This document shows, piece by piece, positions 47,409 through 57,024 of a DNA stretch of 64,000 nt. Each line of letters opens with the position of its first letter. Position 1 is the first letter of the stretch. A model generated the notes under the pieces. That model searched no databases. It was not told the origin of the DNA and worked only from the letters and a program-made list of their open reading frames with translations. The position numbers and the translations under genes are program-made. Origin of the DNA: Candidatus Microthrix parvicella Bio17-1 (GTDB lineage Bacteria; Actinomycetota; Acidimicrobiia; Acidimicrobiales; Microtrichaceae); the NCBI RefSeq assembly GCF_000299415.1, contig NZ_AMPG01000001.1:1550001-1614000 (forward strand), given 5' to 3'.

Positions 47409-47614
47409 TTCGCGAGTCGGTCGAGGATCTCCTGGTCACGATCGAGCAGCTTCTTGGCCCGTGCGGTGAAGCTCTCGTCTGCGCGGACCCGATCGATCTC
47501 GGCCGCAAGGGAGTCGATGATCAGCTTGTTGACACTCTCGCCGCGAACCCGGGCGACAGCCTCTGCATCGTCAGCGAGACCGTCCGGCAAACGGACCGTA
47601 GTTTGCTTTGTCAT
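47405..47614 (-). CDS. Ribbon-helix-helix antitoxin
   Basis: 69 residues. The N-terminus KQTTVRLPDGLADDAEAVAR is a ribbon-helix-helix DNA-binding strand and helix; the acidic/basic helical C-terminus would bind the Doc toxin. It is coupled to doc by a 4-nt overlap and probably autorepresses the operon. Confidence 0.85.
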   Translation of the reverse strand: MTKQTTVRLPDGLADDAEAVARVRGESVNKLIIDSLAAEIDRVRADESFTARAKKLLDRDQEILDRLAK

Positions 47615-48040
47615 GACACCATGATATCAAGATGCGCTCCGGCCTCGCATACGTAGGGTTGATATCGCTGCGGCCGACGTCGGGCGCTCACTACATCAAA
47701 CGCCACGGAGACGAGACCCAATGGCGGCCGAAACCCCGGGATCGCCAGCCGGACGCCGATCTACCATGCAATTCATGAACCGTCGGTGGCCTTGGACAAA
47801 GAGAGTGCCCGGCCCCCGACGACAGGAGAGCGGCCCCGCCGGTAGTGCCTCAAGGCCAGCTTCAGACGTCGCGAAACCCTTGCGGTCTATACCCGAAGAC
47901 CTAATCGGTGGGATCAAGTCACTTTCACTGACTGGAACGCCGAAAAAGTTGGGACTTCCGAGGCTGGGCTTGTCAGGCTGGCGGGGTGCCAGCGGTGGCC
48001 GTCATCCTGCCCAGCACGGGGTGAAGGGCCAACCGCCGGA
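47615..48040. other. Intergenic in element C, no confident gene
   Basis: The doc operon promoter is expected near 47630-47660. A 108-codon frame on the plus strand (47721-48044) is Arg/Pro/Gly-rich and not convincing as a protein. Confidence 0.35.
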
Positions 48041-48166
48041 TTAGTGGTCTTCCGCAAGGTGCATGGCACGGGTGAGAAGTTCGGTGAAGGCGTACTCATC
48101 GCTGCCTGCAGCTTTGGACGCTGCGATGTTCGCCTCAGACCCGGATATTGCAGCCGGGTAGCGGGT
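48041..48166 (-). pseudogene. 3' end of a gene cut by the IS1380 element
   Basis: The minus frame reads YPAAISGSEANIAASKAA, then DEYAFTELLTRAMHLAEDH and a stop. It looks like the natural end of a protein. Its upstream part is missing and the IS1380 left end lies directly there. No match on the far side of the IS, so the rest was lost. Confidence 0.35.
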
Positions 48167-48169
48167 TGT

Positions 48170-49797
48170 TGGTGGTTTGACGCGGCAGGTGCCCCTGCTG
48201 GCTGGAAGAATGGAGAGTACGAACAGCTCTATTCGACTAGCGAGAGGAGCACCTGCCAGGTGAATGCTACAGGCGCGTTGTTTGATGCCGGGGAACTGAT
48301 CGGACAGCCCCGCCGCCGGAGTGCTTCGGTGAAGGTCAAGGTGAGCGATGACAAGGTGACCGGGGTGGGCGGGGTGGCGTTGTGGGGACCGATGTTGGAC
48401 AACCTGAACCTGGTCGGTGTCGCCGATGGGCGCCGGTTGCGGCCGATCGGGCCTGGCGGCTACACCGGCGGGGAGTGCTATCGGGCGTTGGTCGAGATCC
48501 TGTTGGCCGGAGGCGATTTCTTGTCGGACCGGTCCCTGTTGGATGGGCCGACCCAACAGTTGCGGGGCGCTCACGTGTTGCCCTCACACGCGACGATGTT
48601 CCGGTTTTGTGGCGGAGCCGATTTTGGTCGGGTCCAGAAAGCCGCGGCGGTGAACCGGACGATGTTGGCTCGGGCGTGGGCGTCGGGTGCGGGACCTTCT
48701 GGTGGGATGGTCACGGTTGATCCCGATGCCACGCTGGTCGACACCTACGGGCCGGACAAGGAAGGTTCGAAGTTCTCCTACCGGGGCGAGGTTGGCTTGT
48801 CACCGCTGATCGGGGTGTGTGGTGAGACCGGTGACGTGCTCGCGATCCGTGCCCGGTCTGGGAATGCCCATCCGGGCCGGGACAACGCCGGGTTCATTCG
48901 AGAGTGTGTGTCGGCGATCCCCGGCCCGGTCCGGGAAACAACGAACCTGTGGGTCCGTGTCGATTCCGCCGGCTACCAACACGCCGTGTTCGACACCGTC
49001 GAGGCGCTGGGTGGGGTGTTCTCCGTGACCGCGCCACAACGGTCCAACGTGAAAGCGAAAGTCCGGGCGTTGGCCACCAACCCTGACACGCAATGGGTGC
49101 CAGCGTTGGCCGGCGAGGCCAAGCGGGGTTCCGAGGTCGCAGAAACACCTTTCGTGATGGGGCAAGGCAAGACCCGGCGCATGTTGCGGATGATCGTGCG
49201 CCGTCAACGCACCAGCGCCGGTGACCAGTTGTCCTTTGATGATCTTGACGGTTGGAGGTTCCATGCGATTGTCACGAACCTTCCCGCCCTGTTCGCACCC
49301 CCAGCAGAGGTCGAGGCCCACCATCGGCTTCGTGGCGGGATCCCCGAGGACACCATCCGGCAACTCAAGGAAGACTTTGGGCTGATCCACGCGCCGGTGA
49401 AGAACTTCTTCGGGAACTGGTTGTGGTGGCACGCCTCTGTGCTTGCTCACAACACCGCCCGCTGGGTCCGTCACCTCGGGCTGCCCCCGACGTTCAAACG
49501 GTGCCGTGGGAAACGGCTCCGCCTCGCGTTCTTCAATGTCGCAGCACGAGTTGTCAACCACGCCGGCGGCCTCGAGTTGCGGCTCCCACGATCCCACGCC
49601 TGGGCCGACGCGTTCATCGAAGCCCTCACACGCATCCGGGCCCTGCCCGCGTTCGCCTGACCCGGCCAGGCACCCACACACCCAGACTCAGCCCGGACAA
49701 CCCGACCACACCACAACCTTCTGCCTCACCGCGCCCCAAAACCAGACAAACACCATTCAACCTCACACCAGAGGCAGCACCCACCCAAACCAGTGGC
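48170..49797 (+). mobile_element. IS1380-family insertion sequence
   Basis: About 1.63 kb with one transposase gene. Ends are approximate: TGGTTTGACGCGGCAGGTGCC at the left and, inverted, TGGTTTGGGTGGGTGCTGCC at the right are imperfect inverted repeats. The right end touches the stop codon of the fic gene. No target duplication was identified. Confidence 0.6.
48260..49660 (+). CDS. IS1380-family transposase
   Basis: 466 residues from GTG 48260, preceded by GAGAGGAGC. DDE-type transposase: VTVDPDATLVDTYGPDKEG holds the first Asp, WVRVDSAGY the second. The C-terminal part has FGLIHAPVKNFFGNWLWWH, with the conserved Glu/His region and aromatic pattern of IS1380 enzymes. The frame is intact, so the element may still move. 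Confidence 0.88.
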   Translation: MNATGALFDAGELIGQPRRRSASVKVKVSDDKVTGVGGVALWGPMLDNLNLVGVADGRRLRPIGPGGYTGGECYRALVEILLAGGDFLSDRSLLDGPTQQLRGAHVLPSHATMFRFCGGADFGRVQKAAAVNRTMLARAWASGAGPSGGMVTVDPDATLVDTYGPDKEGSKFSYRGEVGLSPLIGVCGETGDVLAIRARSGNAHPGRDNAGFIRECVSAIPGPVRETTNLWVRVDSAGYQHAVFDTVEALGGVFSVTAPQRSNVKAKVRALATNPDTQWVPALAGEAKRGSEVAETPFVMGQGKTRRMLRMIVRRQRTSAGDQLSFDDLDGWRFHAIVTNLPALFAPPAEVEAHHRLRGGIPEDTIRQLKEDFGLIHAPVKNFFGNWLWWHASVLAHNTARWVRHLGLPPTFKRCRGKRLRLAFFNVAARVVNHAGGLELRLPRSHAWADAFIEALTRIRALPAFA

Positions 49798-50343
49798 CTA
49801 CACGCCGTTCAAGAACCGGGCTGCAATATCCGGGTCAGAGCTGATCAGTGTCCAGTCGAGGTGAGCGCCATGAACTTCAGCGATCTGGCCGAGGAGGACG
49901 CGCTGTGTCCGGCCGTTGCCTTCCCGGAACGGGTGCGCTTCGTTCATGTCCGAGAGAACGACTGAGAGTCGGGCGGGAAGCTGGCCCCGGCCGGGGTTCG
50001 GTCCAGTGGCGAGGGCACGTATCTGCTCGGCGCAGTAACGGGTGGCGGTGATCAGCATGGAGACCGGGTGGAATCCGTGCCCGTCTTTGGCGATGTCGAC
50101 GGTTCGGAACTCGCCCGCCCAGTCGTAGACGTCACCGAAGAGGTGGCGATGCAGGTTCTGCCAGTGGGTCCAATCCCATGTCCGGAGGACCAGACCAGGG
50201 CTGTTGGCAAGTCGGATTGCGCGGTTGGCGACGACCTCGGCCTCTACGACGGCGAGCAGACCCGCGTCGCGGATTCCGAGCTTGTTGCGAAGGCACTCGG
50301 TTCCGGGCTCCAGGTACGGGTCAACGATGGCGCTCACGGCCAA
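49798..50343 (-). CDS. Fic-domain toxin (VbhT/FIC type)
   Basis: 181 residues. The full Fic motif HPFREGNGRTQR predicts AMP transfer to a target protein. An upstream helix with FGDVYDWAGEFR is the family's flap region. It has no inhibitory (S/T)xxxE(G/N) helix of its own. The gene follows the small VbhA-type antitoxin gene by 6 bp. Confidence 0.9.
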   Translation of the reverse strand: MAVSAIVDPYLEPGTECLRNKLGIRDAGLLAVVEAEVVANRAIRLANSPGLVLRTWDWTHWQNLHRHLFGDVYDWAGEFRTVDIAKDGHGFHPVSMLITATRYCAEQIRALATGPNPGRGQLPARLSVVLSDMNEAHPFREGNGRTQRVLLGQIAEVHGAHLDWTLISSDPDIAARFLNGV

Positions 50344-50349
50344 GTTGAT

Positions 50350-50550
50350 TCAGGCGAAGGGGTGACCGGCAGGTGCTGTGATGCCGTGGCGGGCGAGGAG
50401 TTCCCGACCTGCGGTGTCGGAGTCGATGTGCCCAGCATCGAGTTGGTCAAGAATGCTGATCGCGTCGGGGTGGAGTTCGATGCCTTCGAGCCGGGCATCG
50501 GCGACCGCAGCTGCGACTGCCCTACTGGAGGTCTTCGCGGTGGTAGCCAC
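50350..50550 (-). CDS. VbhA-type antitoxin for the Fic toxin
   Basis: 66 residues. One helix (SRAVAAAVADARLEGIEL) and the segment AGHIDSDTAGRELLARHG match the short VbhA-like antitoxins that insert an inhibitory helix into the Fic active site. It is immediately upstream of the fic gene on the same strand. Confidence 0.75.
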   Translation of the reverse strand: MATTAKTSSRAVAAAVADARLEGIELHPDAISILDQLDAGHIDSDTAGRELLARHGITAPAGHPFA

Positions 50551-51154
50551 CCCAACATTCTACCTGGTCGGTTCCGCTCTTGCCTCCCATGGGGCCATGG
50601 CCGTGAGGAGTCGGCTCGGCGGCGGGGCCGACGGCCAATCGAGGAGCAGCCAGCGGGAGGGAGCGCTGGGACTGAACGCGCAGAACCCCAGCTCACCTCG
50701 TCCGAGGATGGCACCGGGGTTCACTTCCGCTGGCTCGTGCCTTTGGCACTCCCAAGTATCCCCTGGCCTGGCGGATGTGGCAACCCCTTTGGGAGCCACA
50801 TGCGACGTTCAACCAGTCCGACCAAACTCTCGAGCGGGGAGAGATCGGAGACATGGGCAGCCGCCATAGGGTGAGTCCCATCACGAGGTGTAGCTCCTAC
50901 GCGCTATCCGCAGTGGTGACAGAGGTCTGGCTGCCCGGTCCGAGGGAACCAACGCAGGCGTGATGGGGCCCCAACGGAGTGGTACCCGCCAGTGGCTCAA
51001 ATTGCGGTGAAGGAGCGCGTGCTAGCGGGAATCGGATACTCAGCGAATCCTCTGGCCATGAGAGAGCCACCCAAAACTCCGAGGGAATCGAGTTCAGCGG
51101 CGCAGTCCAATGACGGCGAAACCGGCCACTTTCCAGTCGTCCCATGGGATGTAG
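50551..51154. other. Gene-free right end of element C
   Basis: No confident gene. The last 160 bp (about 50990-51154) match the sequence before the intact tRNA-Ser (about 61965-62127). Shared pieces include GAGCGCGTGCTAGCGGGAAT / GAGCGGGTCCTAGCGGGAAT and CCAAAACTCCGAGGGAAT. Confidence 0.5.
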
Positions 51155-51214
51155 TGGCGGAGAGTAGGGGATTCGAACCCTTGGAATGCTTGCGCATTCA
51201 ACGGTTTTCGAGAC
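51155..51214 (-). repeat. tRNA-Ser 3' remnant, att site 3
   Basis: 60-bp 3' tRNA-Ser segment with the same variable arm as the intact tRNA (GGAATGCTTGCGCATTC). The conserved arm follows at 51215-51331. Confidence 0.85.
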
Positions 51215-51331
51215 GGCTGTACAGCCCTCCTCTACCCCCGAAAACCCCCAGAAACCGCGGAGCCCTGGCAATTCTATAGGGTCTCATAGCCTCATTGAGG
51301 CTTCCAATCATGGCCAATTTCATGGCCAAAC

Positions 51332-51736
51332 ACCACGACGATGCGTCGCTGCAGACGGGAGTCGATTTCCCGAGGGCTTGCCGCTGTCGAAGACCGCCAG
51401 AGTCCCCATGGGTGGTCCACGCCAACACAGACCAGATGGGAGGCCCCAGCTCAACCCAAGGTTAGGGATTTCAGCAAGCAGCTCTGAGAGATCTGCGTGA
51501 TCGTGGGCACCGCACGGAGCACCACAGTCCAAACAATCCGAGCAGGCCAGGGATGGGGTCCTCATTTTACGCCGCTGGCTGCAACGTCGCGTGGCGGGCC
51601 CACCCGACTTCTGACAATGACGTCGGATCGGGGAGGGCCGCAGCACGATGTGTTCACAACCCGTGTCCGCGACAAACCTCTCACATCAAGCAGGTTCCAC
51701 CGTATGTGAGATAGCCGAGGACCCGTGTTGGGGTGG
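51332..51736. other. Intergenic in element B, no recognised gene
   Basis: Short frames on both strands lack coding character. No repeat other than the end of the att arm. Confidence 0.35.
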
Positions 51737-51949
51737 TCAGCTGGCGGTGCGGGTGGTGTAGGGACCGAATCCGTGTTTGGTGTATTCGTCGGCTTCGGCC
51801 TCGATCGCTGCGATGGTGGCGTGTTTGCCGTCGACGATCACTGCGGTGCCGGTGGGTTCGTAGAGGTGCCCGTCGGTGTCGGCGAGGTAGTCGCCGTAGG
51901 TGTACAGCGGTGTTTCTGGGGTGGGTGTCGGCGCGGTTTTGGTGTTCAT
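51737..51949 (-). CDS. Small partner protein of a two-gene toxin-antitoxin-like module
   Basis: 70 residues (NTKTAPTPTPETPLYTYGDY, YEPTGTAVIVDGKHA, YTKHGFGPYTTRTAS). Its ATG overlaps the stop of the upstream gene (ATGA). A decayed copy of the same pair occurs at 33.06-33.46 kb with the same overlap, so the two genes travel together. The domain is not recognised; an antitoxin role is inferred from size and arrangement. Confidence 0.6.
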   Translation of the reverse strand: MNTKTAPTPTPETPLYTYGDYLADTDGHLYEPTGTAVIVDGKHATIAAIEAEADEYTKHGFGPYTTRTAS

Positions 51950-52209
51950 AGGAACAGGGCCCGTGTGCTCGGGCGGAGCTTCATCGAGTGGATCACTTGA
52001 TGTGAAGTATGCGACGGAATCACCGCGACTTCCAGTAGCTGCCCGTTTCGGGCCGGGCCGATGCTCAATAGCCGGACGTCGGGACGGTCCGGTGGTTCGG
52101 CATCGAGGTGCCACTGGCCGATCGCGTTTCGGAGCGCGTGAAGGGTGTCGGCCTCGTCGATGTCATGGCGGAACGCGATCCGCGAGAACAGGTAGACCGG
52201 CTCGTTCAC
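51946..52209 (-). CDS. Putative small toxin, BrnT/DUF4258-like
   Basis: 87 residues from GTG 52209 with GGGGAG 6 nt upstream. The order is IDEADTLHALRNAIGQW, RPDVRLLSIGPARNGQLLEV, then VIHSMKLRPSTRALFL. A helix, a GxxxxGxLLEVxV strand pair and a terminal HxMKxRP segment resemble BrnT/DUF4258-type RNase toxins. It is coupled to the gene at 51737. The assignment is by pattern only. Confidence 0.6.
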   Translation of the reverse strand: MNEPVYLFSRIAFRHDIDEADTLHALRNAIGQWHLDAEPPDRPDVRLLSIGPARNGQLLEVAVIPSHTSHQVIHSMKLRPSTRALFL

Positions 52210-52651
52210 TTGGTGCTCCCCGGCCGTTCTGCGTCGTTCACCACTCCAGCATGACCCACAACCGCCCCTGCCTCTGGGACTGCGAGCACGACCAGTAGCC
52301 GGCAGGACTGACCTGGGCGACGAAGGCGAGGAATGCGATGAGCACGTCTTGAGGTAGTGGGTTGTGGCCTCAGATTGGTGAGACGAGGCGTTCGCCACGT
52401 ACGACGGTGCCTGCGATAGCGGTGTGCCGGTCGAGGTCAGCGGGGCCGGCAGTGCCGGCGGGCGCAAATTTGGAATCGACCAAATTCTGGGGAACTCGAG
52501 CGGCTCGGCGGCCGTCGGAGTAAGTATGGGATCGCTGCAACGAGTCGGAGACCGTCACGCCCGCATACCCGTGCTGTCGCGGCGCGTGACCGCCGCTGTC
52601 TTAGCGGAGGCGGTACTCGGCGGGCACTGCTTCCAGGAGAGGATGCCTGCG
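52210..52651. other. Intergenic in element B, no recognised gene
   Basis: Frames here are Ser/Arg-rich and look random. The promoters of the leftward toxin pair and the rightward secreted protein are expected here. Confidence 0.35.
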
Positions 52652-53287
52652 ATGACCAGCAGCGCCGTACCCGGCAAACGCCGTCTTCTTGGCGTGTTCG
52701 CTTCCCTTGTCGGGATGATGGCTGCCGGTCTGGTTTCCGCACCCCCGGCTTCCGCCGACTGTTCGGGCCCATCAATGTCGTTCAGCCCTCAGGATGTGGA
52801 TCGAGGTGGCGAAGTGACCGTGACCGGCGAAGCGTGGGGTGACAACTGCTACGACACCGGTCCGCCACCAAACGGCGAAGGGGCGCTAGGTCGCCCGACA
52901 ACCGACATCGAGATCATCCTCACCCAAGACGACACAGAATGGGTGCTGGGGACCGTTGACGCAGACAAACAGTACGGATTTGAAGTGCAGATGGTTGTCC
53001 CCGCCGACGCATCGCCGGGCGACGCCCAACTGCACGCACGAAAAACCGGGACCGCTCCGAACATTCCCTACGTTGAGCCGAGGCTTCGGATCAGCGACGC
53101 ACCGGCAATCACGCCCCCATCCACCACCGCACCCAAACCGGCTCCGCCACCACCGGAGTCAACGACCGTCGGCCAAGACCAGCCCAACCCAGAAGCGTCG
53201 AGAACGGTTGCTCCCTGGCTCATCGCCGTCGCCGCTGCGCTGGTAGTTGTCGCAGCGGTGGTGGTGCTTCAACGAAAATCGGTGTAG
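52652..53287 (+). CDS. Secreted, membrane-anchored hypothetical protein
   Basis: 211 residues. A signal peptide (RRLLGVFASLVGMMAAGLVS, cleavage near PASA-D) is followed by a beta-sandwich-like domain with MSFSPQDVDRGGEVTVTGEAW. A Pro/Thr-rich spacer (about 145-180) and a C-terminal helix (VAPWLIAVAAALVVVAAVVV) with a short basic tail complete it. AGGAGAGG lies 9 nt before ATG 52652. The layout suggests a wall-spanning surface protein carried by element B. Confidence 0.7.
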   Translation: MTSSAVPGKRRLLGVFASLVGMMAAGLVSAPPASADCSGPSMSFSPQDVDRGGEVTVTGEAWGDNCYDTGPPPNGEGALGRPTTDIEIILTQDDTEWVLGTVDADKQYGFEVQMVVPADASPGDAQLHARKTGTAPNIPYVEPRLRISDAPAITPPSTTAPKPAPPPPESTTVGQDQPNPEASRTVAPWLIAVAAALVVVAAVVVLQRKSV

Positions 53288-53431
53288 GGCATGGCACCTC
53301 AACGGTGGGATGGGTGGGGCGCTCAACACCTGCAGCCAGCGAAGCCCCGGTATCATGGGGAGAACTCCCCGAGGCCCCTGCCGCAAGGTACGCCTCTGGG
53401 TTTGATCGTTCTGGGCACCTACAACTAACCC

Positions 53432-54879
53432 CAATACCGTCCAGTTAAGGGAGGATGGTGATGAGGGGTGGACCGTCGGGTTGGGGCCAGAGTGCGTGGC
53501 GGACGCGTTTGACGTGCCAGCTGACGTATTTGCGTTTGACGACCCGTGGGTTGGTGCGGAGCCGTCGGGGCGGGTTGAGCCGGTGGGCGAGCCTGCGGAT
53601 TGCTTGGGTCCAGCGGCTTTCAGTGTGCTGAGGGGGGAAAGTCGCCCGGTTGGGCGATGGTGGCACGAGCGATGTTGATGGCAGCAACGAAAGAGACCCG
53701 GTCCGGGTCTCGGCCGGCGTGGTGGGCGGCTTCACACATCAACGTTCTGATGGCGTAGTGGCAACACAGGTGCCCCCAGATCTCTTGGTGGACCATGTCC
53801 GGCGACCTCGACCGGAGGACCACCCTCGCTCCGCGCTGATGGGTTTTCAACTCGTCGAAAGCTGTTTCGATCTCCCATCGTTGGGTGTACGCCACAGCGA
53901 GTTCTTGGGCTCCGATGTCGCCCGGGTCCATCACGGTGGTGAACAGCCGGATCTCCGAGGGTTCTTGGCCGGTATGGTTGTCGACGGTGTAATCGATCAG
54001 CCGAACCCGGAACGCCTTGCCCCGGCTGATCCCAGGGGTTTTCGGTGGGCGGATCTCCACGACCCACGACCCGTCGCAGAGTTCCTCAACCGGGCGGGGT
54101 TTGATCGATTTCGAGACCCGCCACAACAGATCCGCACCGGTCGATGCGGCCTGTTGCCACAACGCAGCACTGTAGAAACCGCGATCTGCGAGCAGCATCA
54201 TGTCCGGGGCCAGCCGGTCGATCAACGGCCCGGCCAGTTCGCGTTCACCAGCCGAGTACACACCGATCTCCGCGTCGAACATCGCGTGGGTGCCACACTC
54301 AGCGACCGCAACAACCCGGGCCTGGGGGAACGCGGACCGTTCGCCTTTGTTCACCCCCGGCCGCCCAAAGAACCCGTCGTTGGCCGGGCTGTCATCAAGA
54401 TCGAACGTGGTCCCATCAATCGCGACCAAACGACGGCCAGCCAAAAACGACCCCGGCGTATCAACCGTTGCGAGCGGGCCGGTCACCTGACGGAACAACT
54501 GCTCCACCGGCGCGGACCCAAGACGTTGACGGGCCTGGGAGATCGCCGACTTCGTCGGCAACTTCCAGGCGTCCTCCCACCCCGAAGTCCACGACAACCC
54601 GTCGGTCAACAACGCCAACACATCCACATACGAGCCGTCCGCGTAGAGGGCCATGCCCATCGAGTAATAGGCCATCACCCACGCCGGTAACGCCCGGTGG
54701 CGTTGCTCCTTCGCACCCGCCTCCAAGATCACCCGATCAACAGCATCTGGCGGGAACGCCCTCATCAACACCCCCACCGACACCAAATCCGACAAACGAC
54801 GATCCGACTCGGGCTTCAACTGTCCAGCACGTGGCATCCACCCAAACTACACCAATGTGACCCTAACTGGACGGTATTG
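53432..54879 (-). mobile_element. IS4-family insertion sequence, 1448 bp with 10-bp target duplication
   Basis: Inverted repeats CAATACCGTCCAGTTA at the left and its complement at the right (TAACTGGACGGTATTG) bound the element. CAACTAACCC is repeated perfectly at 53422-53431 and 54880-54889 as target duplication. Perfect repeats indicate a recent insertion. Confidence 0.92.
53445..54837 (-). pseudogene. IS4-family transposase with a frameshift near its end
   Basis: A DDE_Tnp_1 transposase. LVAIDGTTFDLDDSP holds the first Asp, LLADRGFYSAALW the second, and YTQRWEIETAFDELKTHQRG the Y-(2)-R-(3)-E-(6)-K signature. The main frame ends early at GDFPPSAH (stop 53620). The conserved tail (ESRWTQAIRRLAHRLNPPRR, NPRVVKRKY) continues in another frame to 53445. 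The shift is at a C6 run (TTTCCCCCC on the coding strand) near 53634, so a slippage site, a real mutation or an assembly error are all possible. Confidence 0.75.
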
Positions 54880-54889
54880 CAACTAACCC

Positions 54890-55030
54890 ATGGCCGTGGC
54901 CCGCCGGGTGCTTTCGCTCTGTGAGCGGCTTGTCAGCGCGAGGGGGATTGGGTCGCCACAGTTGGCGACGAGGGCCTCCGCACGAAGGGTCTCGTGATGC
55001 GCTGCATCTTCGCCCCCCTGGGCCGTGGGC
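54890..55030. other. Short spacer after IS4, no gene
   Basis: Nothing recognised between the IS4 target duplication and the end of the lipoprotein gene. Confidence 0.35.
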
Positions 55031-56320
55031 CTACAGAACCATGAGTTCAACGGCTCCGCTGCGCTCTTCTTGGTTGGGGGTGTCGCTCGGGTTCGTTGGC
55101 GCTCTGGCTACCACCGCGAAAACACGGTCGCCCACGGCACATGCGGCATTGGGGGACACAAGGCCAGTCTGTTCGAAGGTGGCAATGCTCAGCATCTCAC
55201 CGGCGGGAACGCTGAACGACAGTGTTGTTGACTGCGGGTTCGGTAGGACCTGAGTTGTATCGACAAGGAGGGCGCCTGGCACCGACCCTGCGCAGAACTG
55301 GGCGGTGATCGTAGATGCCTCTGTTGCAGGGCGTTCAGCGAGGCTGCTGACTTCCTTCTCGGTCACGGCATCCGTGGCCATCGTGTCGCCCGTGGCAATC
55401 AGGTTCAAGCCATCTGGTGTTGCAAGGAACTGGGTGGAGGGAGACGCCTCCGAGATTGTCCTGACGACACCGAGATCGTTGGTGGTGTCGAGTCGAAGGA
55501 TCTCAATTTCGGCGGTCGGTGGTCCTTCCGTGCCGCCGGGTTCGAGGGAACTGCCGCCCGACCCGCTCGATCCTGACACGCCTTCGGGCACAGTCAAGCT
55601 TGGTAGCGGCTGCGCTGGAACTGGGGCAACGGGACCGCCGCCGACGGTGACACTGACATCGACCTTTTTGGTTGCCATGACGACCGAACCATCTGGCGCC
55701 GGAGAAACGGCAACGATCCCGCCGCTCGCGTCGTTGTCGGTGAACGTCCCCTCGTCCGTGTCGACTACGAACACCATCGAACTCATCGATACCTCGTCGG
55801 CGACGGTCACCACCGGCGACCCTTCGCCTCGGATGGTGCCGTTCACAACGGGATTCGACCCCATCAGCCCATAGTTTTTCAGTGGGATGACAGCGATAGG
55901 TGCATAGTCACCGCCAGCCTGGAACAACTCCACCGATAGGTCTACAGGCGGACATGGCTCGATGTCAGTGCTGCATGTAAGGACGTGCAGCAGATCGGTG
56001 CCAGCACTGTCGGTGATGAATCCGATGGAGATCCCGTAGGAGCCCGACAGGCTCGGTTGGTTTGAACGCTCACAAGAATCTACGGAACAGGCTCCGGTAG
56101 TGACCGCAGCCTCGACTATTCCACCGACAAGAACACCACCGCCCTTTGGTGCCATCGCAACCTGGATAGGAGGGCCAGAGTCGAACACAACGTCGAGTGA
56201 GACCGCGCCCGGATCGGGGTTGGTGTCGTCCGGCGAGTGCTCTTCGCCGCATCCGCTCAGAAAGGCCACGAAGAGAACGGCGCACGCGCTCACTGCTCGT
56301 CTTGTTGATCGTCGCATCAT
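55031..56320 (-). CDS. Putative lipoprotein, element B cargo
   Basis: 429 residues from ATG 56320 (a second ATG follows at once). A basic start and signal peptide lead to lipobox FLSGCGEE. The rest is beta-rich, with a Gly/Ser/Pro linker (about 255-290) between two halves. No known family. The end SGAVELMVL is natural. Probably a cell-surface protein. Confidence 0.65.
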   Translation of the reverse strand: MMRRSTRRAVSACAVLFVAFLSGCGEEHSPDDTNPDPGAVSLDVVFDSGPPIQVAMAPKGGGVLVGGIVEAAVTTGACSVDSCERSNQPSLSGSYGISIGFITDSAGTDLLHVLTCSTDIEPCPPVDLSVELFQAGGDYAPIAVIPLKNYGLMGSNPVVNGTIRGEGSPVVTVADEVSMSSMVFVVDTDEGTFTDNDASGGIVAVSPAPDGSVVMATKKVDVSVTVGGGPVAPVPAQPLPSLTVPEGVSGSSGSGGSSLEPGGTEGPPTAEIEILRLDTTNDLGVVRTISEASPSTQFLATPDGLNLIATGDTMATDAVTEKEVSSLAERPATEASTITAQFCAGSVPGALLVDTTQVLPNPQSTTLSFSVPAGEMLSIATFEQTGLVSPNAACAVGDRVFAVVARAPTNPSDTPNQEERSGAVELMVL

Positions 56321-56577
56321 TCCAGGCCGGGCCGTAGATCCGAACGCTTCAAGAACGGTCGGGCGGCGTACACGTCCGCGCTTATGTTTGAGTTGGCTTC
56401 GGCCCATCGCGTCGACCGTACCAACACCGGCGCATGGATCGGCTCATGGAGAACCGAACAGGTCCAATCGTTGGTGAGTTGTTGGAGGTGCAGGGATCTT
56501 GGTCCGGCCTCGATTGAGCCGAGCCATATGAGCTGACAGCCAGTTGGCATGAACGGCGAGGCTGGTACCTTCCCTGA

Positions 56578-57024
56578 ATGAAATTCCCGTTGGTTGTTGC
56601 CGTGGCTGGACTGTGCGTTCTGACTGCCGGGTGTGGCGCTGGCGGATCGAGGGCCGACGGGTCGAAGGTGTTTGGCGAACAATCCAAACCTTGCCCAGCA
56701 ACATCGCTCTCAAACGATCTCGATGATCAGATCGCCAAGCAAGGCACTGACTGCTTCATGACCGAGTTCGAAGCTGGCAGTCCCGTCGTCTGGGACGTCG
56801 TGTTCTCCACGACTGAGGGCGACCCAGTCCCGGTCCGGCACGAATTCGACGGGAAGACCGTGACGATCACGACGGACTCGTCGTTCGACGACTTCGGGAG
56901 CGGCGAAGTCGATGTTCAGGTATGCGAAGGGATCCGTCGGGCCGAGGCACTGGTTGAGGGCGTTGGCTGTGGATCATCGAGCGGTGATGGCTTCCGGGCT
57001 GACTCCGTTCCCGGAGCCGATTGA
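56578..57024 (+). CDS. Small putative lipoprotein
   Basis: 148 residues. Signal peptide with lipobox LTAGCGAG, then a compact domain with two further cysteines (SKPCPATSLSND, TDCFMTEF). The last 30 residues become Gly/Ser-rich and may have been altered at the 3' end. It is divergent from the 429-residue lipoprotein, about 255 bp away. Confidence 0.6.
   Translation: MKFPLVVAVAGLCVLTAGCGAGGSRADGSKVFGEQSKPCPATSLSNDLDDQIAKQGTDCFMTEFEAGSPVVWDVVFSTTEGDPVPVRHEFDGKTVTITTDSSFDDFGSGEVDVQVCEGIRRAEALVEGVGCGSSSGDGFRADSVPGAD

Noticed and set aside
47721-48044. 108-codon ORF in element C
   Set aside because: Arg/Pro/Gly-rich, no ribosome site or motif, and ended by IS1380-side sequence; not convincing.
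50551-51154. Several 60-130-codon frames
   Set aside because: Frames on both strands lack consistent coding character and overlap the conserved att arm sequence.
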